From assembly GCA_965655795.1 (NCBI GenBank), contig CBFHHY010000002.1, forward strand, positions 204,547 to 268,546: 64,000 bases of DNA. The letters run 5' to 3'. The notes beneath the pieces were generated by a model, which saw only the letters and a program-made list of their open reading frames with translations, was not told where the DNA came from and did not search any database. The stretch is from TMED14 sp002167805 (lineage in GTDB: Bacteria > Bacteroidota > Bacteroidia > Flavobacteriales > Schleiferiaceae). Made by a program: the position numbers and the translations under genes. This document shows positions 42,486-51,685 of the stretch, one piece after another. The first letter of the stretch is position 1, and each line of letters starts with the position of its first letter.

Positions 42486-42968
42486 ATGGTAGGATTGATA
42501 ATGGGTAGCAAGAGCGATTTAACTGTCATGCAAAAAGCAGCAGATCAACTGGAGAAACTTAAAGTTCCCTTTGAAATGGATGTCGTCTCCGCTCACAGAA
42601 CTCCGGAAAAAATGATAGAATATTCAAAAAATGCCTCTGAAAGAGGCATAAAAGTTATAATCGCGGGCGCAGGGGGAGCAGCCCACCTTCCAGGAATGAT
42701 TGCTGCATCAACAAGATTACCAGTAATTGGAGTCCCAATTAAATCAAGTAACTCCATTGATGGATGGGATTCAATTCTAAGCATACTTCAGATGCCAAAA
42801 GGGGTTCCAGTAGCAACAGTCGCACTAAATGGAGCAGCGAATGCTGCAATTCTTGCTGGTCAAATTTTAGCGTTAGAGAACATGGAGCTAAGTGAACGGA
42901 TTCAGACTTTAAAAAAAGAAATGGTCGAAGCTGTAAAAAAAATGTCAGCATCAATAGAAAATAAATAA
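42486..42968 (+). CDS. purE: N5-CAIR mutase (PurE class I)
   Basis: Converts N5-CAIR to CAIR. The 160-residue protein starts 'MVGLIMGSKSDLTVMQKAADQL' with the phosphate-binding GSKSD loop, 'VVSAHRTPEKMIEY' with the catalytic His, 'IAGAGGAAHLPGMIAASTRLPVIGVP' and 'LSILQMPKGVPVATVALNG'. The presence of PurK next to it supports the class I (mutase) assignment. Confidence 0.97.
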   Translation: MVGLIMGSKSDLTVMQKAADQLEKLKVPFEMDVVSAHRTPEKMIEYSKNASERGIKVIIAGAGGAAHLPGMIAASTRLPVIGVPIKSSNSIDGWDSILSILQMPKGVPVATVALNGAANAAILAGQILALENMELSERIQTLKKEMVEAVKKMSASIENK

Positions 42969-42976
42969 TAAGCCAT

Positions 42977-43723
42977 TTATAGAGACTTTAAGCGACTAAC
43001 TAAAAATTCTTTTTTTCTATTTGCGACAGGCACAGTATTCTTATCTTCAAGTATCACATAACCTCCATCAGCAGTAACATACCTTTTGACACTGTCCATA
43101 TTAATCAAATGTGATTTATGAATTCTTTCAAAATTATGAGGCTTTAGTAGACCCTCATACTCCTTCAAAGTCCTCGAGGCCAGCATTTTAGTTCCATCTT
43201 TAAGAAAAAATTGCGTGTAATTACTGGTACTTTCACATCTCAAAATATCATTAATTTTAACTACATGCAATCCCTCAGAACTTGATATAATCAACTTCTT
43301 ATCACGGTCCTTGAGATGACCAAAAAGAACATCGAGTCTTGGCTTTGCTTTCGAGACTTTGTCAAATTTCCTTATTGCTTTTACAAGCTCTTCTGGATCT
43401 ACCGGTTTTAGCAAATAATCAAGAGCTGAAAATTTTATCGCCCGCAAGGCATAATTCTCATGAGCGGTAACAAAAATTATTGCACCATCCCATTCAGGTT
43501 TATTTTCTAATATTTTATTCAACAATTCAAAACCTAATTCCCCTGAGAGATGAATATCAACAAATAAAATATTTGGTTCTTTTTGCTTAAAAAGATTCCA
43601 TGCCGAATCTACATCTGAGGCCTCAAGCAATGGTTTTACCTCAGGACAAAATAAATTCAATTTTTGACTCAAGGCCTTTCGACTTTTTAATTCGTCATCA
43701 AGGATTAGGGCACTGAAGAACAT
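42977..43723 (-). CDS. LytTR-family response regulator
   Basis: The 248-residue protein has a receiver domain (1-120) with phosphoacceptor Asp56 in 'NILFVDIHLSG', acidic Asp9/Asp10, Thr86 in 'IIFVTAHENYALRAI' and Lys106 in 'DYLLKPVDP'. Residues about 145-248 are a LytTR DNA-binding domain ('GLHVVKINDILRCESTSNYTQFFLKDG' and 'RIHKSHLINMDSVKRY'). LytTR proteins usually bind direct repeats upstream of target genes. It lies nine bases after the sensor kinase stop on the same strand, so they form a two-component pair. Confidence 0.93.
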   Translation of the reverse strand: MFFSALILDDELKSRKALSQKLNLFCPEVKPLLEASDVDSAWNLFKQKEPNILFVDIHLSGELGFELLNKILENKPEWDGAIIFVTAHENYALRAIKFSALDYLLKPVDPEELVKAIRKFDKVSKAKPRLDVLFGHLKDRDKKLIISSSEGLHVVKINDILRCESTSNYTQFFLKDGTKMLASRTLKEYEGLLKPHNFERIHKSHLINMDSVKRYVTADGGYVILEDKNTVPVANRKKEFLVSRLKSL

Positions 43724-43732
43724 AGTTTAAAG

Positions 43733-46246
43733 TTAATCAGAGAATTCCCAATTTCGTATCATCGGTAGCACAAGAGAAACGCGCGTTCCCGCATTTAAAT
43801 CATGCACAAAGACTTTGTGTGGGAAACCTGATTCTAAACTCATGGCCTGAAGACGTTTACTTAATATTTTTGTCGCAGCACTTCTTTTTTCTCCCTCATC
43901 GCCGGTATTATTGGATCTAGAAGCCTTTCTCCCAATACCGTTATCCTCGATTTGAATTAATAGCGAATTTTCTTCTTGAGGGTGAATCATGAAATAAATT
44001 TTCAGTAGTCCGTTATCTCGTTTTTGTTGAATAAGTGGTCTAAGTCCGTGAAGGATTGAATTTTCTACCAATGGTTGAATTAACATTGGAGGTATTGCCA
44101 AAGAATCCCGATCTATTTCTGAATCTAATTGAATAACACTTTGAAATCCTGAATCAAATCGCATTTGCTCTAAAGCAATATAATTTTCTAATGCACCTAT
44201 TTCCTTATCTAAAAACACATATTGTTGATCTGCACTTTCTAAAGTATAACGCATTAAACTCGAAAATTTTTGAAGATAAACAATTGCCTGTTTTGGCTCA
44301 CTATCAAGGATGTAGGCTGATATGGACTCTAGGGCATTAAATGTAAAGTGTGGATTCATCTGAAGTCTGAAAGCCATCCTCTCAAGTTGTGATTTTTCTT
44401 TTAACCACTTATTCTTATCAATTTTTCTCTTGCTGTAAGAGTATATGATAATAATAATCAAAATGAATAAAGCGGAAAAAACAGAAAGAAAAATCTCTGG
44501 GCGTTTCCAAAATGGATATTCAATTTCGATATAATGAGAAACGGATAAAAGTTTGTCTCTATGAGGTTCTTCAGCTCTCACTCTTAATTCGTACTTCCCT
44601 GGTTTAAGTCTTTGAAGAACTATTCTTCTACCGAGACCAATGGATATCCATAAACCATCGTTTAGTTGATACTCAAGAGATATTATTTTTGAAATATCAC
44701 TCCTACCTCTTATTCCAAGTTTAATATTAATTAGTTCCCCTGATTTCTCTGATGACTGATCAACTTCTCGAACAAAAACTGCCGGATCTAAAAAAACATT
44801 TAGGTCTCGCTTGTTGGATTTATTGTAGAGTCCAAAACTGGAATGACCAAGGATATCATTTTTGAATTTAGATTCCCTAGTAGGAATCTTTTCAAATGCT
44901 GTACCTATAAATTCCAATTTATCAAAATTGAAATCCAAAACAGAATAAACGCCTTTAGAGGTCAATAATTTTATTCCTCCATCTTCAGCAATTGCATCAT
45001 AAACCCATTCTGAATCATAAATATTTTCCCAAAAGCCATTATTCCATTTTACGATACCAAATTCTCCATATGTTGTAATCCCAAAACCCGGGATGTGCAA
45101 AATGCCAATAGAAATACCACCTTCAGGATTTGGAAATTTTTTAAACGAATTAGCTCCAACTGAAAAGAAACCCAAAGAGGTGCTTAACCAACATGAATCT
45201 TTAGAAATGATAGAAATTGAATTAATTTTTCCAGCATTGTACGGCAAAGTTCTAAGATCATACCATACAGATGGTGAATTTATCAGAGTTAAATTATCTT
45301 CTTCGGCAAGTAAAAGGCCACCTGAGCCATTTTCGCATGCGTTATTTATTGTCCCAATCATTAACCCTCCCTGAGTATAAAGGCGAGTACATGTACCAAG
45401 ATCATCAATAAACCATAATCCACTTTCACCAAAAACCCATGCCCCCAAACCGTCTTTAGTTTTCAAGAAATTATGATATCCATTTAAATCCTTTTCTTGA
45501 AGCACCCATAATGAATCTTCATATTTTTCTAATCCATTATTTGAAACCACATAAAGATTATTTTTAAAAGAAATTGATGATATTACGGGCATAGTTTTCA
45601 TAGTATTCCAATCCCCAGAGGTTGATCTAACCCATAAACCACTTTTCGAAGAGATCATAATTAACCCCTCATTTTGTAATATTTGAGAAGCACCTTCAAG
45701 ACCCATAATAGTATCCTCAAACCAAATTTGTGAATTAATACCTCGATAATAAAGTCTCGTATTAGTTAAGGCATAGATTCTACCCATTCCATTATTCAAT
45801 AAATCAATACAAATCTCATCCCCTCCTAGAAAAGTAGTATCCGGAATCAAAGTATTGTTCTTTAAAATAGAAATGCCTTTACCTGCAATCATCCATTGAT
45901 CAAACCCAATAGATATAATCGAGGAATAAAAGGGATTTAGATTAGTTTCAAATATTTCATTTACTGGAGATAAAATTTCACCATCAAAACGAAAAACCCC
46001 TTTATTACTCGTTGTCATTAGATATTCGCCAGATGTGTCTATAATCATATCTGTGATATTCAAGTCATTGAAATCCACATCTAATTGATCAACAACTACA
46101 GCATTTTTAATTATCTGACCAAAACTATTAGCATGGAGAAAAAGAGATAAAAAGATTAATAAAAAAATCCCGTTATGAAACTTTATAAAATTCAATTGAT
46201 TACAGAAACATCTCATAAAATGAAAAACAATTTTTTTTATTTTCAA
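43733..46246 (-). CDS. Sensor histidine kinase with periplasmic propeller (LytS/His_kinase type)
   Basis: The 837-residue protein has a signal segment (about 25-44, '...IFLLIFLSLFLHANSFGQ'), a periplasmic region of about 450 residues with repeated ligand-binding propeller blades ('GLWVRSTSGDWNTM', 'NGLEKYEDSLWVLQEK', 'GVYSVLDF'), then a Y_Y_Y-like Ig domain ('SLEYQLNDGLWISIG', 'PGKYELRVRAEEP'). A membrane helix lies near 580-600, and the cytoplasmic kinase has His633 in 'QMNPHFTFNALESI'. 'PPMLIQPLVENSILHG' and 'IQIEDNGIGR' form the N and G1 boxes. The start overlaps the end of aroA by four bases. Paired with the LytTR regulator. Confidence 0.92.
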   Translation of the reverse strand: MKIKKIVFHFMRCFCNQLNFIKFHNGIFLLIFLSLFLHANSFGQIIKNAVVVDQLDVDFNDLNITDMIIDTSGEYLMTTSNKGVFRFDGEILSPVNEIFETNLNPFYSSIISIGFDQWMIAGKGISILKNNTLIPDTTFLGGDEICIDLLNNGMGRIYALTNTRLYYRGINSQIWFEDTIMGLEGASQILQNEGLIMISSKSGLWVRSTSGDWNTMKTMPVISSISFKNNLYVVSNNGLEKYEDSLWVLQEKDLNGYHNFLKTKDGLGAWVFGESGLWFIDDLGTCTRLYTQGGLMIGTINNACENGSGGLLLAEEDNLTLINSPSVWYDLRTLPYNAGKINSISIISKDSCWLSTSLGFFSVGANSFKKFPNPEGGISIGILHIPGFGITTYGEFGIVKWNNGFWENIYDSEWVYDAIAEDGGIKLLTSKGVYSVLDFNFDKLEFIGTAFEKIPTRESKFKNDILGHSSFGLYNKSNKRDLNVFLDPAVFVREVDQSSEKSGELINIKLGIRGRSDISKIISLEYQLNDGLWISIGLGRRIVLQRLKPGKYELRVRAEEPHRDKLLSVSHYIEIEYPFWKRPEIFLSVFSALFILIIIIIYSYSKRKIDKNKWLKEKSQLERMAFRLQMNPHFTFNALESISAYILDSEPKQAIVYLQKFSSLMRYTLESADQQYVFLDKEIGALENYIALEQMRFDSGFQSVIQLDSEIDRDSLAIPPMLIQPLVENSILHGLRPLIQQKRDNGLLKIYFMIHPQEENSLLIQIEDNGIGRKASRSNNTGDEGEKRSAATKILSKRLQAMSLESGFPHKVFVHDLNAGTRVSLVLPMIRNWEFSD

Positions 46247-47361
46247 TTCAAACGATTTACAATACTATCCCATTGATTCCAAAAAGACGGGTAACTTTTA
46301 CTGACAGTTTCGGGATAATCAATTCTTATTGGTTGTTTTAATCCAATAATAGCCCAGAAGAAAGCCATTCTGTGATCACCCAAACTCGATACTCTAATAG
46401 TTTCTTTGTTTGGGGCCCAATTACTCGCATCAAATGAAAAAGATTCTTTCACTTTAAGATCAAATACTTCTATTTCAAGTATTTTTAATGCATTAATCAA
46501 TGCCTCAAAACGGTTTGTCTCCTTATGTGCCAACGTTTGAAGACCTGAACATGAAAATTTTATTTTTAACAAAATTGCCATAGCTATAGATACCTGAACC
46601 AAATCTGGACACAATAAAAAATCAATTTTAACTTCTTTATATTTTGAGGGCTTTTGATTAACCTGAATTCCTAACTTATTTTCTTGTACTTCGAAACCAA
46701 AAAAATTTGACCATTTCATGCAAATAGAATCTCCTTGAAGGGTCTTTTTGCTTAAACCCTTGAGTAAAAATTCTTGGTTAGTTATTGTCGAACGACAAAT
46801 CCAAATCCAAGCATTACTCCAATCTGATTCTGGAGGCCATCTCAAAGGACTCTTACAAATCAACCTTGTCATTTCTATATATGGATAACTGACTGCAAAC
46901 CCTTTGCGAGAGACCATTAGTCTTGAGGATAACAAAGGTTCGATTAGAATCAAAGCACTTTCAAATTGAGAGCTAAATGAAGAGTCTACACGAACCTTTC
47001 CACCAGATAACTTTTTTCCTGAGATTTTAAAACTTCCATTATCCATTTTTATAATATCGGCCCCCATTTCTCTTAATGAATTTATTAGTGGGTCAATTGG
47101 TCTTTTTATCAAACTATCATCACCAGTTATAATTTTATTTACACCTTTTTTTGCTGACCAAAAAGCAATTCCAAATCGAAAAGCTGTGCCTGCAGCACCT
47201 ACATTAATTAATTCATTCTTTGAAGTTAATAGATGGTACATGGATTTTATATCATCAGACCAATTCTCATCAAAATCTGGTAATTTCTTATTTAAAATAG
47301 CGCATCGAACTAAATATCGATTAGCAATACTTTTTGAAATTGGAAGACTAATCTTTATCAT
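46243..47361 (-). CDS. aroA: 3-phosphoshikimate 1-carboxyvinyltransferase (EPSP synthase), short form
   Basis: Penultimate step of the shikimate pathway. At 372 residues it is shorter than the usual 410-440. It starts directly at 'MIKISLPISKSIANRYLV', which holds the conserved Lys/Ser/Arg of the active site, and lacks the first strand or so seen in most enzymes; an in-frame stop just upstream rules out a longer start. Other marks: 'GAAGTAFRF', 'KRPIDPLINSLREMGA', 'SSFSSQFESALILI', 'DWSNAW', 'CPDLVQVSIAMA', 'KETNRFEAL' and 'LGDHRMAFFWAI'. The start overlaps aroB by 14 bases; its end overlaps the sensor kinase start. Confidence 0.92.
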   Translation of the reverse strand: MIKISLPISKSIANRYLVRCAILNKKLPDFDENWSDDIKSMYHLLTSKNELINVGAAGTAFRFGIAFWSAKKGVNKIITGDDSLIKRPIDPLINSLREMGADIIKMDNGSFKISGKKLSGGKVRVDSSFSSQFESALILIEPLLSSRLMVSRKGFAVSYPYIEMTRLICKSPLRWPPESDWSNAWIWICRSTITNQEFLLKGLSKKTLQGDSICMKWSNFFGFEVQENKLGIQVNQKPSKYKEVKIDFLLCPDLVQVSIAMAILLKIKFSCSGLQTLAHKETNRFEALINALKILEIEVFDLKVKESFSFDASNWAPNKETIRVSSLGDHRMAFFWAIIGLKQPIRIDYPETVSKSYPSFWNQWDSIVNRLN

Positions 47362-48403
47362 AGCGCTCCTGAGCTTTTTTTATCTCTTTTTCAGAGACTT
47401 TTTCTAGGCGAGCTCCTTTCCCGGGCCCAAGCCATAAGGAAAAATGATAATCTTTAGAATTAGATGATTTTTTCTTATCCCCAAACATACCTTCTAATAA
47501 ATCATCGTTAGCCAGTTTGAGCCTTGACCACCATTTATCAATCAATGCTTGCAACTTCTTTAGATCTCTTTTATCCAATAATCCCTTATCAAAGGCAATT
47601 TCAGATTCAATAAATAAACCTGCTGCGACTGCATTACCATGAGAAACCTTATGGCCCTGAATATATTCGATTGCATGAGCTATGGTATGGCCCAAATTTA
47701 AAAAAACCCGCTCACCGTTTTTTTCAAAATGGTCCTTTTGTACAATATCTATTTTAACTCCAATAGCTTTGATTATTAGCTTCTTAACATCACTCATTGA
47801 CCTCAATTCCAGGCATTCATTCCATAATGAACTACCACTAAGCATCCCGTGTTTTATCATTTCTGCAAATCCAGAAATTATATCTCCGTTAGCCTGTGTA
47901 TTTATAAAATCCGGATAGATGTATACCCCTATTGAAGATGAAAAAGTTCCTAATAAGTTTTTAAAACCTTTGATATTTATTCCATTTTTCCCGCCTATCG
48001 AAGCGTCAACCATTGCTAACAAAGTCGTTGGAATTATTAAATGATCTATTCCCCTCATAAAAGTGCTTGATAATAACCCACCAATGTCAGAAACGACTCC
48101 TCCTCCAAGACTTATCAATAAGCTATTTCTATCAGCTCCATTATCCAACATAGCGAGTTGAAGCTCAGAAAGAATCTCTAATGACTTACTTTCTTCACCT
48201 GCCTCAACCTCAATTACCGAAGTTTCTCCAATATTATTTAACTCACCAAAAAAAATAGACATACATAATTGGTATACATTCGAATCCGTGAGAATTATAA
48301 CCTTGGAATAATTAATTCTATTCTTGGAAAACCATTCATCTAATGATTTCAATGATGTTTTACCCGCAGTAACAGGGCCAAAAAAAGTGTTCCAATTTGA
48401 CAT
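47348..48403 (-). CDS. aroB: 3-dehydroquinate synthase
   Basis: NAD- and zinc-dependent second enzyme of the shikimate pathway. The 351-residue protein has 'VIEVEAGEESKSLEILSEL', the 'ISLGGGVVSDIGGLLSSTFMRGI' glycine-rich segment, 'IIPTTLLAMVDASIGGKNGIN' and 'FLNLGHTIAHAIEYIQGHKVSHGNAVAAG' with the zinc histidines. Leads aroB-aroA, then the sensor kinase and regulator. The C-terminus overlaps aroA by 14 bases. Confidence 0.96.
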   Translation of the reverse strand: MSNWNTFFGPVTAGKTSLKSLDEWFSKNRINYSKVIILTDSNVYQLCMSIFFGELNNIGETSVIEVEAGEESKSLEILSELQLAMLDNGADRNSLLISLGGGVVSDIGGLLSSTFMRGIDHLIIPTTLLAMVDASIGGKNGINIKGFKNLLGTFSSSIGVYIYPDFINTQANGDIISGFAEMIKHGMLSGSSLWNECLELRSMSDVKKLIIKAIGVKIDIVQKDHFEKNGERVFLNLGHTIAHAIEYIQGHKVSHGNAVAAGLFIESEIAFDKGLLDKRDLKKLQALIDKWWSRLKLANDDLLEGMFGDKKKSSNSKDYHFSLWLGPGKGARLEKVSEKEIKKAQERYDKD

Positions 48404-48473
48404 ATTATAAAGTTCGGTAATTCTTATCTGTAAGATACTATATTTGAAAAATCATTAAGAAAAACATTGGTTA

Positions 48474-49664
48474 ATGTCTCTAGACTTTCGAGATACCAGC
48501 ATCGCATTTAAATCGCATAGCACAAGATCTCTTCAAAGAAGTAAGTGGTTGTTTTTAGTAATATCAAATCCCTTTTTAGTTAAAATTGGAAAGTCATTAA
48601 CAGTATTTGCCTTCAAATTAAAGCTTCCAATAAATTTTTTAATTCTAAAAACGGTCTTTAAACAATTTTGCGGTGGACAAACAGTTGAGGACAGCAAAGA
48701 AGTGATATCTGAAAATTGGAAATTCAAAGTGGGCAGCATTCTTGATTATAGTGTTGAAGGGCAAACCAACGAATTTGAGTTTAATAACACAAAAGAAGCC
48801 ATAATAGAGACTATCAGGACCAGTAAAAATAATCACGGAGTACCTCTTGCAGTTTTTAAAGTCACAGGATTAATCAATATAAAACTATTAGAGAAAAAAA
48901 GTGCCAATCTGAAATTTGACAAAAAAGAAGAAAACGATTGGGAAAAAGGTATTAAAAGAGTCAATGAAATACTATCGTTTGCAAATTCCTTAGATGTACC
49001 CATAATGATTGATGCCGAGGAATCATGGATTCAAAAGGCAATTGATGAAATTGCTTATAATGGAATGGAATTATATAATAGAAAAGAGGTTATCATTTAC
49101 AATACCATTCAATGTTATAAAAAAAATCAGTTAGTTGGTCTCAAAAAAAATATTAAATCTGCAAAAGAAAAAGGATTTATGTTTGGTGTTAAGTTGGTGA
49201 GAGGGGCGTATTTAGAAAAAGAAAATTCGCGATCTAAAGAAATGGACTATGAATCCCCGATCCATCCATCCAAATTTTATACCGACAAAGAGTTCAATGA
49301 TTGTATGAACTATATCCTGAAAATTATTGATAAACCAGAAACAAAGAAATCAGTTAGTTTAATCCTTGGCACGCACAATGAAGAAAGTACGATGCTAGCC
49401 ATTAAAACCCTAAAAGAAAATGGTTGGAAACATGGAGAGGAGCCTGTTTTGTTTGCCCAACTTTTTGGGATGTCCGATAACATAAGTTATAATCTTTCGA
49501 ATGCAGGTTATAAAACAGCAAAGTATCTACCATTTGGGCCCATTCGAGAAGTAATACCTTATTTATTTCGTAGAGCCGAAGAAAATACATCAGTTAAAGG
49601 CCAAACTGGAAGAGAACTTTCATTAATTAAAACGGAATTAAAGCGACGAAAAAGCATACGATGA
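48474..49664 (+). CDS. Proline dehydrogenase
   Basis: FAD enzyme oxidising proline to pyrroline-5-carboxylate. The 396-residue monofunctional protein has a TIM-barrel with 'VPIMIDAEESWIQKAIDEIAY', 'EVIIYNTIQCYKKN', 'GVKLVRGAYLEKENSRSKEM', 'GTHNEES' and 'KYLPFGPIREVIPYLFRRAEEN', all family segments with substrate-binding Arg residues at the last. No P5C dehydrogenase domain is fused. The hydrophobic stretch early in the sequence (about 35-50) may sit at the membrane. It abuts the opposite-strand gene with no intervening base. Confidence 0.93.
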   Translation: MSLDFRDTSIAFKSHSTRSLQRSKWLFLVISNPFLVKIGKSLTVFAFKLKLPINFLILKTVFKQFCGGQTVEDSKEVISENWKFKVGSILDYSVEGQTNEFEFNNTKEAIIETIRTSKNNHGVPLAVFKVTGLINIKLLEKKSANLKFDKKEENDWEKGIKRVNEILSFANSLDVPIMIDAEESWIQKAIDEIAYNGMELYNRKEVIIYNTIQCYKKNQLVGLKKNIKSAKEKGFMFGVKLVRGAYLEKENSRSKEMDYESPIHPSKFYTDKEFNDCMNYILKIIDKPETKKSVSLILGTHNEESTMLAIKTLKENGWKHGEEPVLFAQLFGMSDNISYNLSNAGYKTAKYLPFGPIREVIPYLFRRAEENTSVKGQTGRELSLIKTELKRRKSIR

Positions 49665-50057
49665 TTAGTTAGTCATTTTTGTTAGACTTAAGACAACGAC
49701 GGTGTCCTCTCTTCGTTCCCAAATCGCTTTCCATTGAGTCCCTTGATAATTTATCTGAATCGGATATTGGGAATATTTAATTTCCTCTCGAGTGATCACT
49801 TTACTCTCTTTAAAATCAACATTTCCATATAAAAAAAATGAATTTAAAAATATCGAATCCTTAAACATTTGAATATATTTAATTGAACTTGAATCCAACT
49901 CAATAGACTTGACTCGTTGATCATTCAAATCCACCAGGACTCGATTATTTGGCAAATATGTACACTGAAAATCGTGATCCTTAAATAAAAAAATAACTAG
50001 TAAAACTCCCATAAGCAATCCAAAACAGTACCATAAAAGCCGACGGAAAAAAATCAC
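49665..50057 (-). CDS. Small single-pass membrane protein, function unknown
   Basis: The 130-residue protein has one N-terminal membrane helix (about 7-25, 'LLWYCFGLLMGVLLVIFLF') followed by 'CTYLPNNRVLVDL' and a beta-rich soluble part. Proteins with this 'C-x-Y-x-P-N-x-R-V-L' start appear next to the alanine dehydrogenase-like gene in other Bacteroidota and I think are annotated DUF4258-type, but I am not sure. The start overlaps the end of the Ald-like gene by four bases, so they are coupled. No motif suggests enzyme activity. Confidence 0.7.
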   Translation of the reverse strand: MIFFRRLLWYCFGLLMGVLLVIFLFKDHDFQCTYLPNNRVLVDLNDQRVKSIELDSSSIKYIQMFKDSIFLNSFFLYGNVDFKESKVITREEIKYSQYPIQINYQGTQWKAIWERREDTVVVLSLTKMTN

Positions 50058-51238
50058 AATAAAAGGTCTATTTCCGTGAAAGGTATACCATAAGGCTCAG
50101 CCATTTCCCGGTGGGTAATAGTGCCTTTATAAATGTAAATTCCTTTTCTTAGGAATTCATTGCGATTTAGAGCATTTTCTATTCCTCCTTCTTCGCCTAT
50201 TCTCAAAATAAAAGAAGAGGTTAAATTATTTAATGCGAAAGAAGCTGTTCTAGACACTCTTGAGGCAATATTTGGAACTGAGTAATGGATTACTCCATGT
50301 TTAATATAATTTGGAGATTCAAGAGTTCGGAGCTCAGAGGTCTCAAAACAACCTCCATTATCTATACTGACATCTATAATTATTGATTTTTCTTGCATTG
50401 AAGAAACCATTTCTGTACTTATAATCATAGGGGATCTACCATTTACCGGTCTCATCGCTCCGATTGCGACATTACATTCTTTGATTGCATTAGAGAGTAT
50501 TCTTGGTTGAATCGTGCATGTGTATACATCTGCTCCAATATGATCGCGAAGTCTTTGTAATCTGGTTAATGACGAATCAAAAACTTTAACCTTTGCCCCA
50601 AGAGCTACTGCCAATCGAGCAGCAACTGTGCCGACGGTGCCTGCTCCAAGGATAACTACTTCTAACGGTGGAACTCCTGTAACTCCTGCCATAGAATAGC
50701 CCAGTCCTCCCGAAAGAGAATTAAGGTACTCCATAGCCAATGTTATTGATTCATTTCCAGCGATTTCAGACATAGACCTAACAAAAGATGCTCTACCTTC
50801 CTCATCAATTATTTTACTATAATTAAATGCAGTAACACCTTTTTTCCTTAGAGAATTTATGTATTCTTGATCTAAAGAATTTATATCAATGGCAGATAAG
50901 AGTATTTGACCCGGTTTAAATAATTTAATTTCCTCCGCGCAAGGTTTAGCTACTTTTACAACTAATTGACAATCAAATATTTCATCTCGATTAGAAGATA
51001 TTATTCCTCCAACTTCTGAATACTCAAGATCTGTATATCCAGAGGAGATACCCGCTCCCTGCTCCACCACAACACTGTGACCCCTTTCAACCAAAAGATA
51101 AACCCCCTCTGGTGTTAAAGCCACTCGATTTTCAAATTCACTTTGTTCTTTGGGGATTCCTATAAGCACACTCTCCGGCTGAATTGGAACCAACAAATGT
51201 TCTTCTTGCGGCATGAATCCGGGTTCATTAATTTTCAT
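50054..51238 (-). CDS. Alanine dehydrogenase-like protein (Bacteroidota clade)
   Basis: The 394-residue AlaDh/PNT-fold protein has 'PKEQSEFENRVALTPEGVYLLVERGHSV' (from about residue 29) and the NAD-binding 'VVILGAGTVGTVAARLAVALG' near 190, plus 'IIDVSIDNGGCFETSE'. A 25-residue extension precedes the usual start. In classical alanine dehydrogenase the segment after 'VKVKEP' ends in 'YLHLA', whose His is catalytic; here it reads 'ILLSAIDIN', with no His. The 'GVIHYSVPNIASRVSRTASFAL' part fits the Bacteroidota variant. The reaction is therefore uncertain. In an operon with tsaE and porX. Confidence 0.82.
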   Translation of the reverse strand: MKINEPGFMPQEEHLLVPIQPESVLIGIPKEQSEFENRVALTPEGVYLLVERGHSVVVEQGAGISSGYTDLEYSEVGGIISSNRDEIFDCQLVVKVAKPCAEEIKLFKPGQILLSAIDINSLDQEYINSLRKKGVTAFNYSKIIDEEGRASFVRSMSEIAGNESITLAMEYLNSLSGGLGYSMAGVTGVPPLEVVILGAGTVGTVAARLAVALGAKVKVFDSSLTRLQRLRDHIGADVYTCTIQPRILSNAIKECNVAIGAMRPVNGRSPMIISTEMVSSMQEKSIIIDVSIDNGGCFETSELRTLESPNYIKHGVIHYSVPNIASRVSRTASFALNNLTSSFILRIGEEGGIENALNRNEFLRKGIYIYKGTITHREMAEPYGIPFTEIDLLL

Positions 51239-51657
51239 TTTTCATAAATTTCTAAAGTCAATTTTCGAGAATCATCAGGCTGCTTTTCAATATGCAAATG
51301 ATGGCTATTTTCAGGTAATAAATTTCCAATATTTTCTGGCCATTCAATCCAGCATGGTCTACCACTTGAGAAATAGTCGTCTAACCCTATATCTTCTGCT
51401 TCATTTAAGCTATTCAATCGATAAAAATCAAAATGATATATAACTCCAGTCGGACTTAAATATTCATTTACTATAGAAAATGTAGGGCTTGAACCTAAAT
51501 CTTTGGAATTTAATGATTTTAGCCATTGCTTCACAGCGCTAGTTTTCCCAACACCCATTTCTCCGTAAATAGCGACAATTCCAGAAATTATTTTTCTATT
51601 TTCGTCTGACCATTTCTGCCAGTCCTTATAAGACTTTAAAACTTTCTCAACTACCAC
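51235..51657 (-). CDS. tsaE: tRNA threonylcarbamoyladenosine biosynthesis ATPase TsaE
   Basis: ATPase partner of TsaB/TsaD in making t6A37 of ANN-decoding tRNAs. The 140-residue protein has the P-loop 'GEMGVGKTSAVKQW' (32-45), 'GSSPTFSIVNEYLS', 'YHFDFYRL' and 'CWIEWPENIGNLLPE', all family hallmarks. It overlaps the Ald-like gene by four bases and follows porX by 28 bases; that order is common in Bacteroidota. Confidence 0.95.
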   Translation of the reverse strand: MVVEKVLKSYKDWQKWSDENRKIISGIVAIYGEMGVGKTSAVKQWLKSLNSKDLGSSPTFSIVNEYLSPTGVIYHFDFYRLNSLNEAEDIGLDDYFSSGRPCWIEWPENIGNLLPENSHHLHIEKQPDDSRKLTLEIYEK

Positions 51658-51685
51658 TGGCTTAAAGATAAAAATACATCATAAA

